Notes: generated from the sequence alone by a model not told the origin. DNA of 64,000 nucleotides from Symbiodinium natans (GCA_905221605.1 CAJNDS010002196.1:70001-134000); one strand, 5' to 3'. Positions 29,775 through 40,527 are shown, counted from the first letter of the stretch. Program-made: numbers and translations.

Positions 29775-30445
29775 GATGCCACTGGAGCTCCAGACGTCCT
29801 CCGCGTATTCCCTTTGTACTGCCAAAGTCGACTTTTGAGCCATTGGACCTGCGGACGTCCTCGGTGTACTGTGTTTGTACTTCAAAAGTCGACGTTCGAG
29901 CCACCAAAGCCCCGGACGTCCTCGTGCGTACTACGTTAGTACTTCAAAGTCGACTTTCGAGCCACTGGACCTCCGGACCTCTTCGGTGTGCTGCATTTGT
30001 GCTTCGAAAGTCGACGTTCAAGCCATTTCAAGCCACAAGAGCTCCGGACGTCATCGGAGCAACACATTTGTACGTGCTACAAGACGTCGACTTTCGAGCC
30101 ACCAGAGCCCCGGATGTCCTCCACAAGCACCAAAACATACCAAAAGCGACGACAGCTTCGCGTGTGGCGAACACCGAGGTCCAAAGGCGACGACAGTTGC
30201 TGATTGCGAGGATGGCGACATCGATGCGCGCGGCGCTTAGGCGGGAGCGCGATTTATGCAGAGACGCCAAAAAGCGACGACAGTTTTGCATTTCGCGAAC
30301 CCAAACATCCAAAACGACGACAGTTTCACATTTTGGCGATCCCATATGTTCGAAAACCGACGACAGTTTCGCATTTCGCGAACACAGACGCCCAAAAGAC
30401 ACGACATTTGCGAGGATGGCGACGTCGATGTGCACGTCTAAGGTG
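29775..30445. repeat. Two adjacent tandem-repeat blocks
   Basis: 29775-30125: five degenerate units of 60-75 bp, each with GAGCCA...CCGGACGTCCTC and TTTGTACTTC-AAAGTCGAC. 30125-30445: four or five units with GCGACGACAGTTTCGCATTT and CGCGAACACC-type segments. The 235-codon plus ORF across them is probably repeat-derived. Confidence 0.75.
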
Positions 30446-30539
30446 GCCGCACGCAGCGAACCCATCCAACTGCCCTTGCCCGCCAAGTTTTCAGGACACG
30501 GAGCGATGCAAGCCTTAAAAAATTGCCCTCGATTTCCCA

Positions 30540-31100
30540 TCAGAAAATGAGAAGATTTTCGTCGCACCGCTCGAGGCATAACGTCCGCGCATCGCGGGCC
30601 TGTCGTGGGGCATATCGCACACAACTCAACCGAACACCCTTTTACCCTGAAAGTAAGAACCCCTAGTGTTGGCGCACAGCTTGGGAAAAAAAACCAAACC
30701 CAAAAACTCAAAAAGCAGAAAATCCCAAATCCCCAAAATTCAATCTTTTTCTAGGAGATCCTCCGGCGAGGTTTGGATTTTTGTGTTTCTGACTTTTGCC
30801 ATCTAATTTTCGCCATCTAATTTTCCTAGGATTGCAAAATACAAGACAATCAGCAATAAACAAAGCACAAATGTCGAAAGGAACGCCTAAGGCCTAACTG
30901 TGTTGAATGCATTAGGACTACTCTCGAAATCCAAACATCCAAAAACCCAAACTTTCCCAGAGCTTCTCCCAGGAAAGTTTGGATTTGGGAGATTTTGTGC
31001 TGTAGCTTCTCATATAGTTACGAGTGGTCAGAAATACAGGGAATGCGTTCGAGCACGTAGTGAGAAAAAAGGGGAGCTTTTCACAGCCAAGGTTGCTCCA
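30540..31100. other. No gene recognised; A-rich intron-like DNA
   Basis: CCAAA-rich and TTTTCTAGG-rich sequence with two copies of a CCCAGGAAAGTTTGGATTT-like segment (about 30755-30780 and 30965-30985). No exon seen. Confidence 0.4.
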
Positions 31101-31205
31101 TTTTTAGGGGGGGGAGGACATATTGCATATCATACCTATTTGTTTATACGTTTTGTAATTTGTATAACAGAACACATAGGCACATCTGCATACACATGTG
31201 TGCAC

Positions 31206-31664
31206 AGCCGGTCCAGACTCGACGGCTTCGTCAATCCACTGGAAGACGAGCTGAAAGAACTCGAGTACTCCATGATGAGATCGGAGGTCCAAGGTGGAGA
31301 AGAACTTGTAGATATCAAAACGGAAGTATGCAATCGAGGCATCCTTCCCCTGGAAAGTGTTGGCCATGTCACTTGTGCAGTTTACGATGTGCGTAATGCC
31401 ATTTTGACGTAGGATCTCTCGCTGGCTGCTGGCCGTGGCATTTCCGATGAAGACCTGGGCTCCTGTGGTTGGATGCTTCCAAACCGCATCTAAGTTGTTG
31501 TACCCATGCAGCCGCGAAGACTGTGACGACGCAGCGCCAGAGACAGGCAGGTTGAGGGCCGCGAAAAGCTTCCTTGCCTCCTCATCGTAGTCAGGCCGTG
31601 CCCTAATCACTGAGTCAGCAGGCATGCCACTGCTTCGGCGGCCAGGCTGGTAGAATGAATTCAC
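31206..31664 (-). CDS. Dual-specificity phosphatase N-terminal exon
   Basis: The frame contains FIGNATASSQREILRQNGIT, HIVNCTSDMANTFQGKD and GVLEFFQLVFQWIDEAVESG, the N-terminal half of a DSP domain (substrate-facing strand, then the helix before the catalytic loop). A GT donor (CGGCT|GTGCAC) ends the exon just where the HCxxGxxR loop should follow. That loop is not found within the next few kb on this strand, so the next exon is missing, distant or lost. The frame opens with GTG after an AG, so an upstream exon is likely. Confidence 0.7.
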
Positions 31665-31760
31665 TAGCTGCTAACGTTTTGGATACCTCTTCTGCACTTC
31701 CTGAGCCGGATCTCAACGCCGAAACGTTCAAGGAACTAGTGCAGCAGAACCCTAAAAATC
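31654..31760 (+). CDS. Possible exon before a large array
   Basis: A plus frame MNSLAANVLDTSSALPEPD then LNAETFKELVQQNPKNHS, meeting a GT donor CACA|GTGAGC before the array 31782-31947. It overlaps the phosphatase exon start on the other strand. Confidence 0.4.
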
Positions 31761-31781
31761 ACAGTGAGCCAATGAACCCTT

Positions 31782-31947
31782 AGGGTTTAGGGTTTAGGGT
31801 TTAGGGTTTAGGGTTTAGGGTTTAGGGTTTAGGGTTTAGGGTTTAGGGTTTAGGGTTTAGGGTTTAGGGTTTAGGGTTTAGGGTTTAGGGTTTAGGGTTC
31901 AGGGTTTAGGGTTTAGAGCTTAGGGTTTAGGGTTTAGGGTTTAGGGT
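31782..31947 (+). repeat. (TTTAGGG)n array, about 23 units
   Basis: Nearly pure TTTAGGG with variants near the right end. Confidence 0.9.
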
Positions 31948-32278
31948 AGTTTATAACCGATGAGAACACTAATACCCGGCGTTGCCAACTTGGGGTAGCG
32001 TCATCCGTGCGCGCACGTGCGTGCGAGAGCGAGCGCGCGCGAAGCCGCGACACCGTATGGAAACACCGGCAAGCGTGTAGTCACGACACGTCGCGGGAAG
32101 TCGTGCCCCAAGCATAGTCTCGAAGCGAGTTCCCGAATCACGCCCTCAGCAGCCGATCTTTCAAACTAGAGATTTCTGTTGTCACGCGCAGTGTTTTAAC
32201 AAATTCTCGTTCAGGTTAACACGCACGAGATCGTAGCCACCACAACGTCGATGATGTAGCAGTCAGAATGTCGTCATT

Positions 32279-32779
32279 TTAGGGTATGTTGAAACAAGCC
32301 CCGTGCGAGCTCGCTAAAAAAAAACTGACTGCTGGTTGGTCTAGCCGTGCTACACTGCACAGGTTCCCGGATTCCCGCAGTGCCTGCGCGCACAGAAACA
32401 CAACATGAATGAAGGTAGGTCCATGCTTAGCAGGAATCGATTGCTGACTATGATTCTTAGCAGGGCTCAAACGCAATGCTTTGGCCGCAACTCGACGCAC
32501 TAGCTTTTGTGATTTAATGTCACCGCAACCCATGTCATCTCGAGTCACGTCCCCAATGAGAGCACATGCGCCTGTGTTGAAGTAACTCAGTATGTTGCAG
32601 TCAGGACCGTCCCCATCTGATGCCCTCTGCACTGCTTTGCTCACGACTTCGCGTGACTGAATTGACGGTGTTTTGAAGCAACAGCGCAGCAACACGAGAC
32701 GCAACGCGAGATGTTTAGCAAGATCACGACAAGGCATGGCGAACCATGGGTACTTCTGGAATTTTCGCGAGTTCAGCAC
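32279..32779 (-). CDS. Unknown protein, 166 codons
   Basis: A minus frame from GTG after CTTGTCCAG: LNSRKFQKYPWFAMPCRDLA, IQSREVVSKAVQRASDGDGP, CALIGDVTRDDMGCGDIKSQ, KLVRRVAAKALRLSPAKN. Balanced composition and strongly coding-like, ending in TAA. Internal or 3' exon. No family recognised. Confidence 0.6.
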   Translation of the reverse strand: MLNSRKFQKYPWFAMPCRDLAKHLALRLVLLRCCFKTPSIQSREVVSKAVQRASDGDGPDCNILSYFNTGACALIGDVTRDDMGCGDIKSQKLVRRVAAKALRLSPAKNHSQQSIPAKHGPTFIHVVFLCAQALRESGNLCSVARLDQPAVSFFLASSHGACFNIP

Positions 32780-33701
32780 CTGGACAAGCTTCTCGGGGGG
32801 AGTTTAGGAAGCTTTGGCGGGGTATGGTGAGGTTCTGGGTGCGAGAGGCTGCGAGAGGTGGCTCTGGATAGCACCATGCGGCAAGTGATCAGCAGGTTTG
32901 CGAGTATCATTCAGTACACGGCCTGTAGCATTGACCCTGGAGCTTGGGAGCGAACAAACACGAACAGCCTTTCCTATGCCGCATCCTGCATCCTTGGCGG
33001 CAAGCCTCGGACTTCAGACACTCCTTGACGTCAAGCATCGACAAACAGCAGCGTAACTGAAAAGTCGCGGCGGCGAGCATGGGTGACGGGGGGGGGGGAG
33101 GGGAATACTAGCAAATGTGATTGCATTTTGGCATATGCCGTTTCCTCAAACGCAGGGGCTCTTGCAGATGTGGCTCCGGGCACCACGTTGGCGCTCCCAA
33201 CTTGTACCTGACCAAACACACACAACATGTGCGTCTCAATGAAGTGCGGCCGCAACATGACCCTAAACCCTAAACCCACCTGACAGCTGCGAAAACAACG
33301 AAGAAACACTCTCATGCTTAGCAACCACGCATTGCGAGTCGGGTTGTACTTGCATCCATGATCACACGGAGTAAAGACCGAAACCACGTAAGCAGCGCAG
33401 GCTGCATCACTGAGTCCCCTGGATTTCTGTGGATTTCCTTCGTACCCGTCCTCCTGTCAGCTCTGTTTTTCCACCGCAACAGCATGCTCCCAACAATGCC
33501 GCAGCCTCTAGCTCAAGCCAGACTCAGTTGTGAAACGATGGAAAACAAGGCCGATGAGTTGTTCATGGACTCTTTCGGTACAGATATGTACAGCTTCAGT
33601 ATGCACAGCTCAAGAAGGTGATCTGGGAATGCCCAAGAAATAGCTTCATCCTCCAGGCAGAAACCTCAGCTCCCAAAGACCTCCAGGACATCTGGGAGAG
33701 T

Positions 33702-34880
33702 TTACGTGCCTTGCATTTGCTCTAAGCCTTGTTCTGCTGCTTTGAGCCTTGTCTCCAGGCGCTGCCTCAACGCTTGGACCTCTTGCAGCTTGGAGCTCGA
33801 ATTTGTGTCTGGTCTATCTCGGCTAGCTCGGCCATCTCGGCTACCCTGACTCTCCTTTGCTTCGATGGGCTTCGCCCAAGCTGGGAGCTGAGGGGCTTCC
33901 ACAGCTCCCACAGCTTCCGAGGACTTCTCGGACCTTTTTTGCGACACCTCTGCCTTCTTTGTCCGCGTGCCTTGAGATGCCTTAGGCTTTGGCTCCGGCT
34001 TCCTCTTGCTTGTCACCGTTTCCTGCTCCTGGCTGGCTGGTGGCTTCTGCCGTGCCCTTGGCGACGTGAAGGCTCCACCGGGTTTGGAGCTTGAAGAAGG
34101 GCTTGGTCGATCCCTAGGGTCCCTAGGGTCCCTAGGCATCGCTAGATGGGTTGGGAAGAGCCGTGAGCCCCCGCGCTCGGCGAGACGTGGAGACAGCCCA
34201 TCAAGCCAGTGACTGTCGCGCACCCTTGGCGAAAGTGGGCGAGTGTGTCCATCGCGGCCGACGCCACCCAGGCGCAGGACATCCACCTCAGCCTCTTCCT
34301 CTGCTGCCGCCGCCGCTGTGGCTGCCAGGACAAACAAGCTCTGCCCGTCCCCACGGCTGCCAGAATTCATGCTGAAGCGGCTCCCACGCCTAGATCGTAG
34401 GAAAGGGCTTGACGAGCGCGTTGCAAAATGCGACGTCCGATATGGCGCATGCGCCAGAGAGTCGCCTCGCCCGCGTTGGAATGGCCAAGCCATGGCAGCT
34501 GTAGCATCTTGCTTCTTATCACTTTCAGCTTCGCTTTGAGGGCTCCACTCCGTCCGCTCTGTCTCCCTGACTGCAGACATGAGTTCACCCGCCCTCAGTC
34601 CACGTAGAGGGCTGGACCCGCGCGAGAATCCTGGCACCACGGCAGAGCTTCGAGGCGAGTATGCATTGGTGGGACTGTTCTCTGAGACTGCACAGTCACT
34701 GAACTTGAAAGATCTCTCTTTCCCTGGGCTCCCATGTCTCCGAAGCTGGAGCCTGCTCTTGTCTTGATTCAGTGCCATTTCAGCTCTGGTAGGGCTCCCC
34801 GAAGACGCGTGCCGCGACGTGACCCCGGCATACCCCGCCCGAGAAGCAGTCAGGACGTCACCCGCACGCCACGTCGCCAT
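33702..34880 (-). CDS. Ser/Arg-rich disordered protein with C-terminal coiled coil
   Basis: 392 codons from an ATG at 34880 (the frame is open upstream, so a 5' exon is possible). Long Ser/Arg/Pro disordered region with RSSSPFLRSRRGSRFS and PRDPRDPRDRPSPSSSSKP, an Ala/Glu run (AATAAAAAEEEAEVDV), a Lys/Pro region (KRKPEPKPKASQG), then SKLQEVQALRQRLETRLKAA EQGLEQ as a short coiled coil before TAA. Possibly a nuclear or cytoskeletal scaffold; inferred only. Confidence 0.65.
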   Translation of the reverse strand: MATWRAGDVLTASRAGYAGVTSRHASSGSPTRAEMALNQDKSRLQLRRHGSPGKERSFKFSDCAVSENSPTNAYSPRSSAVVPGFSRGSSPLRGLRAGELMSAVRETERTEWSPQSEAESDKKQDATAAMAWPFQRGRGDSLAHAPYRTSHFATRSSSPFLRSRRGSRFSMNSGSRGDGQSLFVLAATAAAAAEEEAEVDVLRLGGVGRDGHTRPLSPRVRDSHWLDGLSPRLAERGGSRLFPTHLAMPRDPRDPRDRPSPSSSSKPGGAFTSPRARQKPPASQEQETVTSKRKPEPKPKASQGTRTKKAEVSQKRSEKSSEAVGAVEAPQLPAWAKPIEAKESQGSRDGRASRDRPDTNSSSKLQEVQALRQRLETRLKAAEQGLEQMQGT

Positions 34881-35242
34881 GGCGGGCTGGCCTGCGCTAC
34901 ATCTATCGGTCCTTCTCGCACGAAAGCCCTGTGCAGAAGGGAGGAATCACGTTTTGAGGTTTGACACTCGGCCCAGTCAATCAACTTAGATTCAGAGTTT
35001 GCCTGCCTAGCTTAGACCGTGTGCTGCGCAGTCTGAGATTCCACTTGGCCCCGCCTCAGCAGTTCAAGCGCAGTACTGTATCTTGAAGTTTTTGCCTGAG
35101 CCAGAGCTTAGTGGAGTGCATCTGAAAAGCAAACCCAGCCAGGCCAGGAATAGGAATGTTAGTCTTGGAGTCCACTGAGAGGATGCCCAGGTCTCTTGTC
35201 TCGTGAATTTCTCACCAACAATGATAGCGATTGTAGTAGCTT

Positions 35243-35494
35243 TCAACTTTCAACAAAGTTCATGCAGCCAACACGCCTTTCGGATGAGAGTTTCTCAGCT
35301 GCAGTCAACAGCCCCCTCTCGGAGCAGGCTTTGGCCGGTTGATCTTGCTTCCAGTGGAATGTCTCTACGTTTTGGGAGATAGCTGAATACAGGTAAGGAC
35401 GAGAAAAGGAGCCTCGGCCAGAATGTATTGGGTTCCGGGGAGGGGGTTCTACGCGTTGTTCCCCTGATGCTTTCCGGGTAGACACTCGGGTCAT
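35243..35494 (-). CDS. Possible upstream exon of the same gene
   Basis: A minus frame TRVSTRKASGEQRVEPPPRN, SFSRPYLYSAISQNVETFHW and SERGLLTAAEKLSSERRVGC. On the same strand as 33702-34880 and of similar polar composition. Confidence 0.5.
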   Translation of the reverse strand: MTRVSTRKASGEQRVEPPPRNPIHSGRGSFSRPYLYSAISQNVETFHWKQDQPAKACSERGLLTAAEKLSSERRVGCMNFVES

Positions 35495-35576
35495 CTGGGG
35501 TCCGCAAGGAGCATTTCTCTAGGCTGAGAGAAACTAGCAACTCGGTGCTTCCAGAAAGAAACAGACCGCTGCTACT

Positions 35577-35864
35577 ATGGGCTTCATGGCACAGTTTAAG
35601 TGGCTGCACTGCTGTGCGAGCACAGGTGACTCAGCGAACGCGCGGATCAGACAGCTGAAGGCACTCGAGCCTCTGGTTGCAGTACGCTCCACAAAATACG
35701 AGTGCAGTACTGCTGCAGAGAACAGCAAAACACAGAGCGAAAAAGGGAGCAGCCCTCTGGTGTCTAGGCGCATGGGCACAAATAGTGCAGGATGCTGTCC
35801 GTGCCGAAGCAGTGCTTGGCTCCGAGCTCCGCCCTCTAGCCAACAAACAGCAACCCGCATTTAG
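35577..35864 (+). CDS. Unknown ORF with ATG
   Basis: 95 codons: MGFMAQFKWLHCCASTGDS, ANARIRQLKALEPLVAVRST, KTQSEKGSSPLVSRRMG. Coding-like, though the opposite strand is also open. No family. Confidence 0.45.
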   Translation: MGFMAQFKWLHCCASTGDSANARIRQLKALEPLVAVRSTKYECSTAAENSKTQSEKGSSPLVSRRMGTNSAGCCPCRSSAWLRAPPSSQQTATRI

Positions 35865-35899
35865 GGTTTTTGAACGTTAAAAAACCCATTTAGGGTTTT

Positions 35900-36400
35900 T
35901 TAACTTAAAAAAACACACACGTGTGAAAACACTGCAGCGTTCTGAAAGCTTAACGCAGGAAGTCCCGAGGCCCGAGCTGTGGGGAAGAGGAGTTCAACAA
36001 CCTTGGGCTGAGCACGACAATGCGCTGAAATATGAAATGCTGCGCGCGATTCACTTGCTCTGCGCTGTGTGGCCCTTTCTGCGGTGACATGCTGTGTCTG
36101 ACCACATGGGAAGACTACCAGCTGTTCTCGCATCAGCAGTTCACCTCCTTGGAGGGTGCATTGCGAAAACATCGGCATCATTAAGACGAAAGGCCCCATG
36201 CGGCGACAGAAGCTCACGCAACGATCCATACCGATACAGCGAGGGGTTGCAGCTCAATGCAAACACGTCAAACATGGCATCTAATCCCACGTGTGACTGG
36301 CGGCACCAAACAGTATCGCAACCCCTCCGGGTGAGCACACTTATTGAACAGGTGCACATGCGGTATCGTGAAAGCTTCTTGCTCCTGGTGACTGTAGTTG
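35900..36400 (-). CDS. Candidate minus exons, conflicting frames
   Basis: Two minus frames overlap near 36150-36220: LDAMFDVFALSCNPSLYRYG then SLRELLSPHGAFRLNDADVF, and GGELLMREQLVVFPCGQTQH then VTAERATQRRASESRAAFHI. They may be consecutive exons of one gene. Confidence 0.4.
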
Positions 36401-36520
36401 TGACTTGTGGCACCTCCTCAGAAAACGCAACCGCAGAACCCTTCTGGCTTAGCCAGGCCGGGTCTTGTTTGAAGACTTCGTCCCCATGTCCACAGAACGA
36501 GCAGTTGCAGTACCCCTGGC

Positions 36521-37409
36521 ATGTCAGCAGATGCAACAAGCGTCGCAGGCAACGTCGTTCTCGACATTTTGCCTTGGCAAAAACCTGGGGTCATGACTTA
36601 CAGTCCGAAGCCCACTATGCCTAACAGCTATTCAAAGCCGGAAGCTGCCAAAGAACCAGCAGCATCCGAGGTACGAGCTGCTCACTTTAATCTTCCATGG
36701 ACCTTCAATGTCGATCCCTGGCAAACCTCACGGAAAGAAGCAAGAACGCTGCGTGCAGCCAGCAAGTTCTTTTGCCAACAGCTGGCAAGAAAACTCAAAG
36801 GCAAGTCACGCTAAAGCTGGTGCTCTTGGCTACTGTAACATCATATCTTGTACCGAGTCACGTGGTCTCGGACGTCTTCGGCATTCCTCTCGTAGAGCCA
36901 GCCATTACGGGCTTGGCTGGGTCATACCGGACGAAAGCAGGTCCCTGCTGCTCCTGCTGAGGTCGCGAAGCAAGCAGTTCAATCTTCTCATCTACAAATC
37001 AAACTTAGTCATCCATTTGGGTCCTATCTGTGTGGGCGTGTCGGGCTGGAAAAAAGCGCGCTCTCCTTTGCCACCTCTTTGTCTCCTGCATCTTTGAACC
37101 AGCCATAGAGCCTGTCGAACCTGGCAGCATTGCAGCGCCACCCTATGAAATTCTACCCTTGTCTTGTCCCGTCCTTGGTCGACTGAAGGATCTTCGATGT
37201 TCTCAAGACATGCGACGTGCGAGCTTTTGCGCTGCTCAAAATCTCAAACATGGTTGATTTCCGACCGTGTGCTTTCATCTAGTCAGCCCTTTCTGCAGGT
37301 GATGGTGCCCACCGATTCCTCTCTGACAGGCCAACTTGCGCCGGAGTTGCTGATCGCACACCATCCTTGGCTCATGAGGGTGCCGAAGCCTATGGTCTCG
37401 CGGCCGTAA
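36521..37409 (+). CDS. Plus-strand gene, three or more coding segments
   Basis: 36521-36814: VVLDILPWQKPGVMTYSPKP, DPWQTSRKEARTLRAASKFF. About 36830-37065: SHYGLGWVIPDESRSLLLLL, NLLIYKSNLVIHLGPICVGV. 37299-37409, after TTTCTGCAG|GTG: VMVPTDSSLTGQLAPELLIA then HHPWLMRVPKPMVSRP and TAA, a convincing last exon. Junctions are not resolved and function is unknown. Confidence 0.45.
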
Positions 37410-37911
37410 AACAACCCCTCGGCATGACAGCTGGAGCCGAATAGCCCAGGGAAGAGCTCGAAGAGCGGCCAAAGAAGAAGGATCCGGATCGGAGCAAGGA
37501 AAAGCAAGCAGCCAGCAACAAATACCCGTTCGGAGACACTTGTAAACGAAAATCATCCAAGGCGCTTGTGCCCGTGGTGCTTCATGGTCGGGTCCCGACC
37601 CAGCTCCACGTCAGTCATCAATCGGCGCAAGTTCCTGCAAAAAACGCTGCAAAGGGAGGGGCGGCCGAGGCAGCGTGACGGAGGAAAGTGGTAAAACCAT
37701 GAGACAAGCTTTCGTGGCAAAGGCAACCAGTGACGTAGCACAAAGCTGCCGCTCTAAGCTTTAGCATGTTTGTTCCAGCGCACATGCGTCACGCTCCTGT
37801 CAAGCTCCTCCCTCCACTGCAGTCGCCGTCGCACTTCCTCAGTCCCGACAGACAGCGAGATCCGCAGCACACAGCAGCGTACAAGGAACAAGTTCATCAT
37901 CAGCAGGTACC

Positions 37912-37967
37912 GTGCCCCCGACTATAATCCCTATTAAGGACTGTCAGTATAGTGGGAACATCCCAAG
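37912..37967. mobile_element. MITE-like family 3, truncated copy
   Basis: Only the right half: TAATCCCTATTAAGGACTGT then GGGAACATCCCAAGT. The left arm is missing. Confidence 0.65.
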
Positions 37968-38599
37968 TATCGTGGTCATGTCCCGCGTGGGCTTTCACAG
38001 TACCATTGCCTTTCACGGCCCTCGACTCTCCCTCGTTAGTCCTGGCCTGTACTGCACAGCCCCCCCCTCCCCTCATGGACCCCTGCTGGTGTACTGTGCA
38101 ACGGTGCGACCCTGGGCATTGACAGCCACATCTGCTCCACCCTGTGCGTGCCTTGACAATGTCCCACGCAAAAAAGGCATGCAAAGATGCCTAACATGGT
38201 CATCATCACCTGCATATCGCTGCCATGGCTCAGCTTCCTGTCCAAGGATCACCTGCAAAGTGCGGCGGGCGATTCAGAAAAAAGAATCCGTTTCGGACCT
38301 TTTGTTTGGTGGACTTGCGTGGCGTTCCCTCATCAAGAAGCTAGCAGCAAGCACTCTTCAAACCGAGTCTGGTGCTTTCTGCGCTATACTATTTTACAAA
38401 GCCAGAAGCAACGGAAACATGCCTCGCGCTTCCGAGGTGACTCGATCTTGGGTGGTGATGCATCTCCAGACCTGAAACAATCGAAATGCACGGAATGCAC
38501 CACCAGAGGATCCCCATGAGCCAACACCAAGAGAGCCCACCAAGACACAAAGTGCCCAAAGAGAGCGCATGATCCACCAAGATCCCAATGAGCCAACAG

Positions 38600-38970
38600 T
38601 TCTCAACAAAAAATGCAAAACGAGCGCGGTTCACGGCATATTCGCGCATGATGTCTCCGAAGTCTGTCGGGCGAGGCTCTGAGAGGCTGCAGCAGGAGGA
38701 GGCGCCAGGGATGAGCCCGTGATGGACGTGCCTGTAAGTGCAAACCTGACATCGGTGTGCGAGGACTGGGGTGACATATACTCACCATATCTCGCCGTGG
38801 CGTCTTGCGTTTGCTAGTTAGTCTCCAAGGCGCCGGGGGGATGCGATGAAGTTCCTCGGAAGCGGGACTTGTGAAAACTTTAACCGCCTGGCACGCGGCT
38901 GGAATCCACCAAGAGTGTGTTGTCATGTTTGCGAACAGGCAGCGAGGAGCCCTTGGACACGGGGCTCTCC
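38600..38970 (-). CDS. Two minus exons separated by a 54-nt intron
   Basis: About 38970-38786 contains KVFTSPASEELHRIPPAPWR then LTSKRKTPRRDM and ends at a consensus donor ATG|GTGAGT. After an acceptor TTACAG at 38732 a second coding segment runs towards 38600 (one frame: DFGDIMREYAVNRARFAFF; a second frame in phase 0 is also open). Same strand as 39160-39507. A plus frame, 38240-38475 (KESVSDLLFGGLAWRSLIKK), lies just beyond. Confidence 0.45.
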
Positions 38971-39046
38971 ATGCCTCGAGCCTGCCAGATGCAGATATGG
39001 CCGGTGGCCAGGCAGCTCGGTGCATGGAAGTTATCCACCGTCATGA

Positions 39047-39151
39047 ATTGGGATGCTCCCCCTTACACCAATATTCCTTCATAGGGATTCTGGTATACCC
39101 CCCATGGCAATCCCTATTCAGGACTGCTAGTGTAAGGAGGGACATCCCAGG
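39047..39151. mobile_element. MITE-like family 3 copy in an intron
   Basis: TTGGGATGCTCCCCCTTACA at left mirrors TGTAAGGAGGGACATCCCA at right. Flanks GTCATGAA and GTCATAAA look like an 8-bp target duplication with one mismatch. Lies between minus exons 39160-39215 and 38786-38970. Confidence 0.8.
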
Positions 39152-39159
39152 GTCATAAA

Positions 39160-39215
39160 CATGCTCTCTGCCTCCAGGGCGAGCTGCCTGGCCTTGAGGT
39201 TCATGATCTCTACAC
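39160..39215 (-). CDS. Short coiled-coil exon
   Basis: CGCGCAG|GAG opens EGVEIMNLKARQLALEAESM up to a GC donor (GAG|GCAG) or slightly beyond. Directly downstream of 39244-39507. Confidence 0.55.
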
Positions 39216-39243
39216 CCTCCTGCGCGGACATGGGCAAGCCAAA

Positions 39244-39507
39244 TCAGCCAATGGCCCCAGACACTTTGGCTCTCGAACCTCGAAACTTGCCGAGGTCCTT
39301 CCGAGGAGATTCATCGCCCTCTGAGATGCCCGTTGACCGAGCCACCAGCCGATCCTGCTCACCCCAACGCTGGTCGCAAACACATAGCCGAGCTTTACTG
39401 CCATTTTGGGGCTTGGTATGCGACATGCCGATGGCCAGCTCAGACAGCACCGCGGCAACAGCCAGAAACTGCAAGATGTAGCGGCTAAGCACTCGTGAAA
39501 CTGACAC
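39244..39507 (-). CDS. Exon with hydrophobic N-terminal segment
   Basis: The frame RYILQFLAVAAVLSELAIGM then SHTKPQNGSKARLCVCDQRW, DRLVARSTGISEGDESPRKD and TGA. The hydrophobic stretch could be a membrane helix. Acceptor CTTGCAG|TTTCTGG is possible inside it. Unknown family. Confidence 0.5.
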   Translation of the reverse strand: MSVSRVLSRYILQFLAVAAVLSELAIGMSHTKPQNGSKARLCVCDQRWGEQDRLVARSTGISEGDESPRKDLGKFRGSRAKVSGAIG

Positions 39508-39571
39508 GGCTGTTAAGAGCTGCTCTTGTAAAGCTGTTAATCTTTCATTCAGCTGCGCTTGTGTTGTCCTG

Positions 39572-39832
39572 GTGCTGGTGGCTGGTGAGGAAGTGCTTCA
39601 TCTCGTGAAATTTGGGATCCCCCGAGATGCCGACATCTTTCCTAAGGAACATGAGCTCACAGGTTCACGGAAGCACCGGATGGTACTGGCCATGTGCACT
39701 GAATGCACGCACACCCATCCGCAGCAACCGTGCCTGAAAGTGGGGATCAAAATGTTCCCGACTTCCACATCACGCGATGAACACATCCCAGAAGAGACAT
39801 TCAAAATTCTGATCCCTTTTGGGGTACCCTAA
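39572..39832 (+). CDS. Unknown exon
   Basis: A plus frame LVAGEEVLHLVKFGIPRDA, DIFPKEHELTGSRKHRMVLA, MFPTSTSRDEHIPEETFK, ending in a GGGGTACCC segment that looks like MITE family 1 debris. The minus strand is also open. Confidence 0.45.
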   Translation: MLVAGEEVLHLVKFGIPRDADIFPKEHELTGSRKHRMVLAMCTECTHTHPQQPCLKVGIKMFPTSTSRDEHIPEETFKILIPFGVP

Positions 39833-39867
39833 ATATGAGGTGCTGTATTATAATAGGGATCCAAATT

Positions 39868-40000
39868 TTGACAGCCACCCATTTGCAACCAAGGAGCTGC
39901 CGATAGGCCGAAGTGATTGGCGTAAGTGGCTTGAAGTTGTTTTTGACACCATTCCACTGCTCGATGAGCTGAGCAGCATCGGCCACCTCACCCGTTGAAT
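39868..40000 (-). CDS. Unknown exon
   Basis: Acceptor GGGTGAG|GTGGCC; the frame EVADAAQLIEQWNGVKNNF then KPLTPITSAYRQLLGCKWV. Good coding character. Confidence 0.5.
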
Positions 40001-40017
40001 TGCTGCCCGCTTGATGA

Positions 40018-40236
40018 GTGAGTAAGGGTGATCTGTGGGATGGCTACCGTCCATACAGTCACACATGCTCGTTCGAAAACACCCGGTGTGCTTCCGAAAT
40101 GTTCGGAGATGAGGCGAAAAGAGCCATGGAAATGCACACTGTCGCTGCATGTCCTGCAAAGCTTAAGTTGTGTACAAGTAGCTTGTTGGTTGCCTTAAAA
40201 CTTGATGGTAAACTTGTCCACCCTAGGTGTATCTAA
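40018..40236 (+). CDS. Possible exon
   Basis: A plus frame LWDGYRPYSHTCSFENTRCA, SEMFGDEAKRAMEMHTVAA, closed by TAA. The minus strand is also open; unknown. Confidence 0.35.
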   Translation: MSKGDLWDGYRPYSHTCSFENTRCASEMFGDEAKRAMEMHTVAACPAKLKLCTSSLLVALKLDGKLVHPRCI

Positions 40237-40333
40237 TGCAGTTCGCAGGGTTTTCAAGTGAATTAATTAGAAGCGTCACCCTACACGACCTGCCGCACCA
40301 CTAGCGAGCTAACCGAAGAAGTACTGCACACCT

Positions 40334-40527
40334 TCAAATCTCTTTCAACCCTCCAATGCTCTCGGGCAAAACATGAGGATTAAGCGAGTACTGCATGTTT
40401 ATTACAACAATCACGCCCAAATAGAGATTGCGACCGGAAGTTGCGGTAAACAGAATGAACCATCGCCAATTCAAAACAGCGGCACCACCCCAAGAAGAAT
40501 GATCAAGAAAGAGCATGGGGTTGGGTC
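40334..40527 (-). CDS. Last exon of the model gene with a 41-nt telomeric intron
   Basis: Begins at TTTAGGGTGTAG|GA and, with the final G of the previous exon, reads PNPMLFLDHSSWGGAAVLNW, RWFILFTATSGRNLYLGVIV, VINMQYSLNPHVLPESIGGL then TGA at 40334. One hydrophobic helix (about residues 20-45 of the exon) suggests a membrane-anchored C-terminus. Phase agrees exactly (1+2 nt). Family unknown. Confidence 0.7.

Noticed and set aside
29843-30550. 235-codon plus ORF
   Set aside because: Lies across two tandem-repeat blocks whose unit length preserves frame; no independent coding signal.
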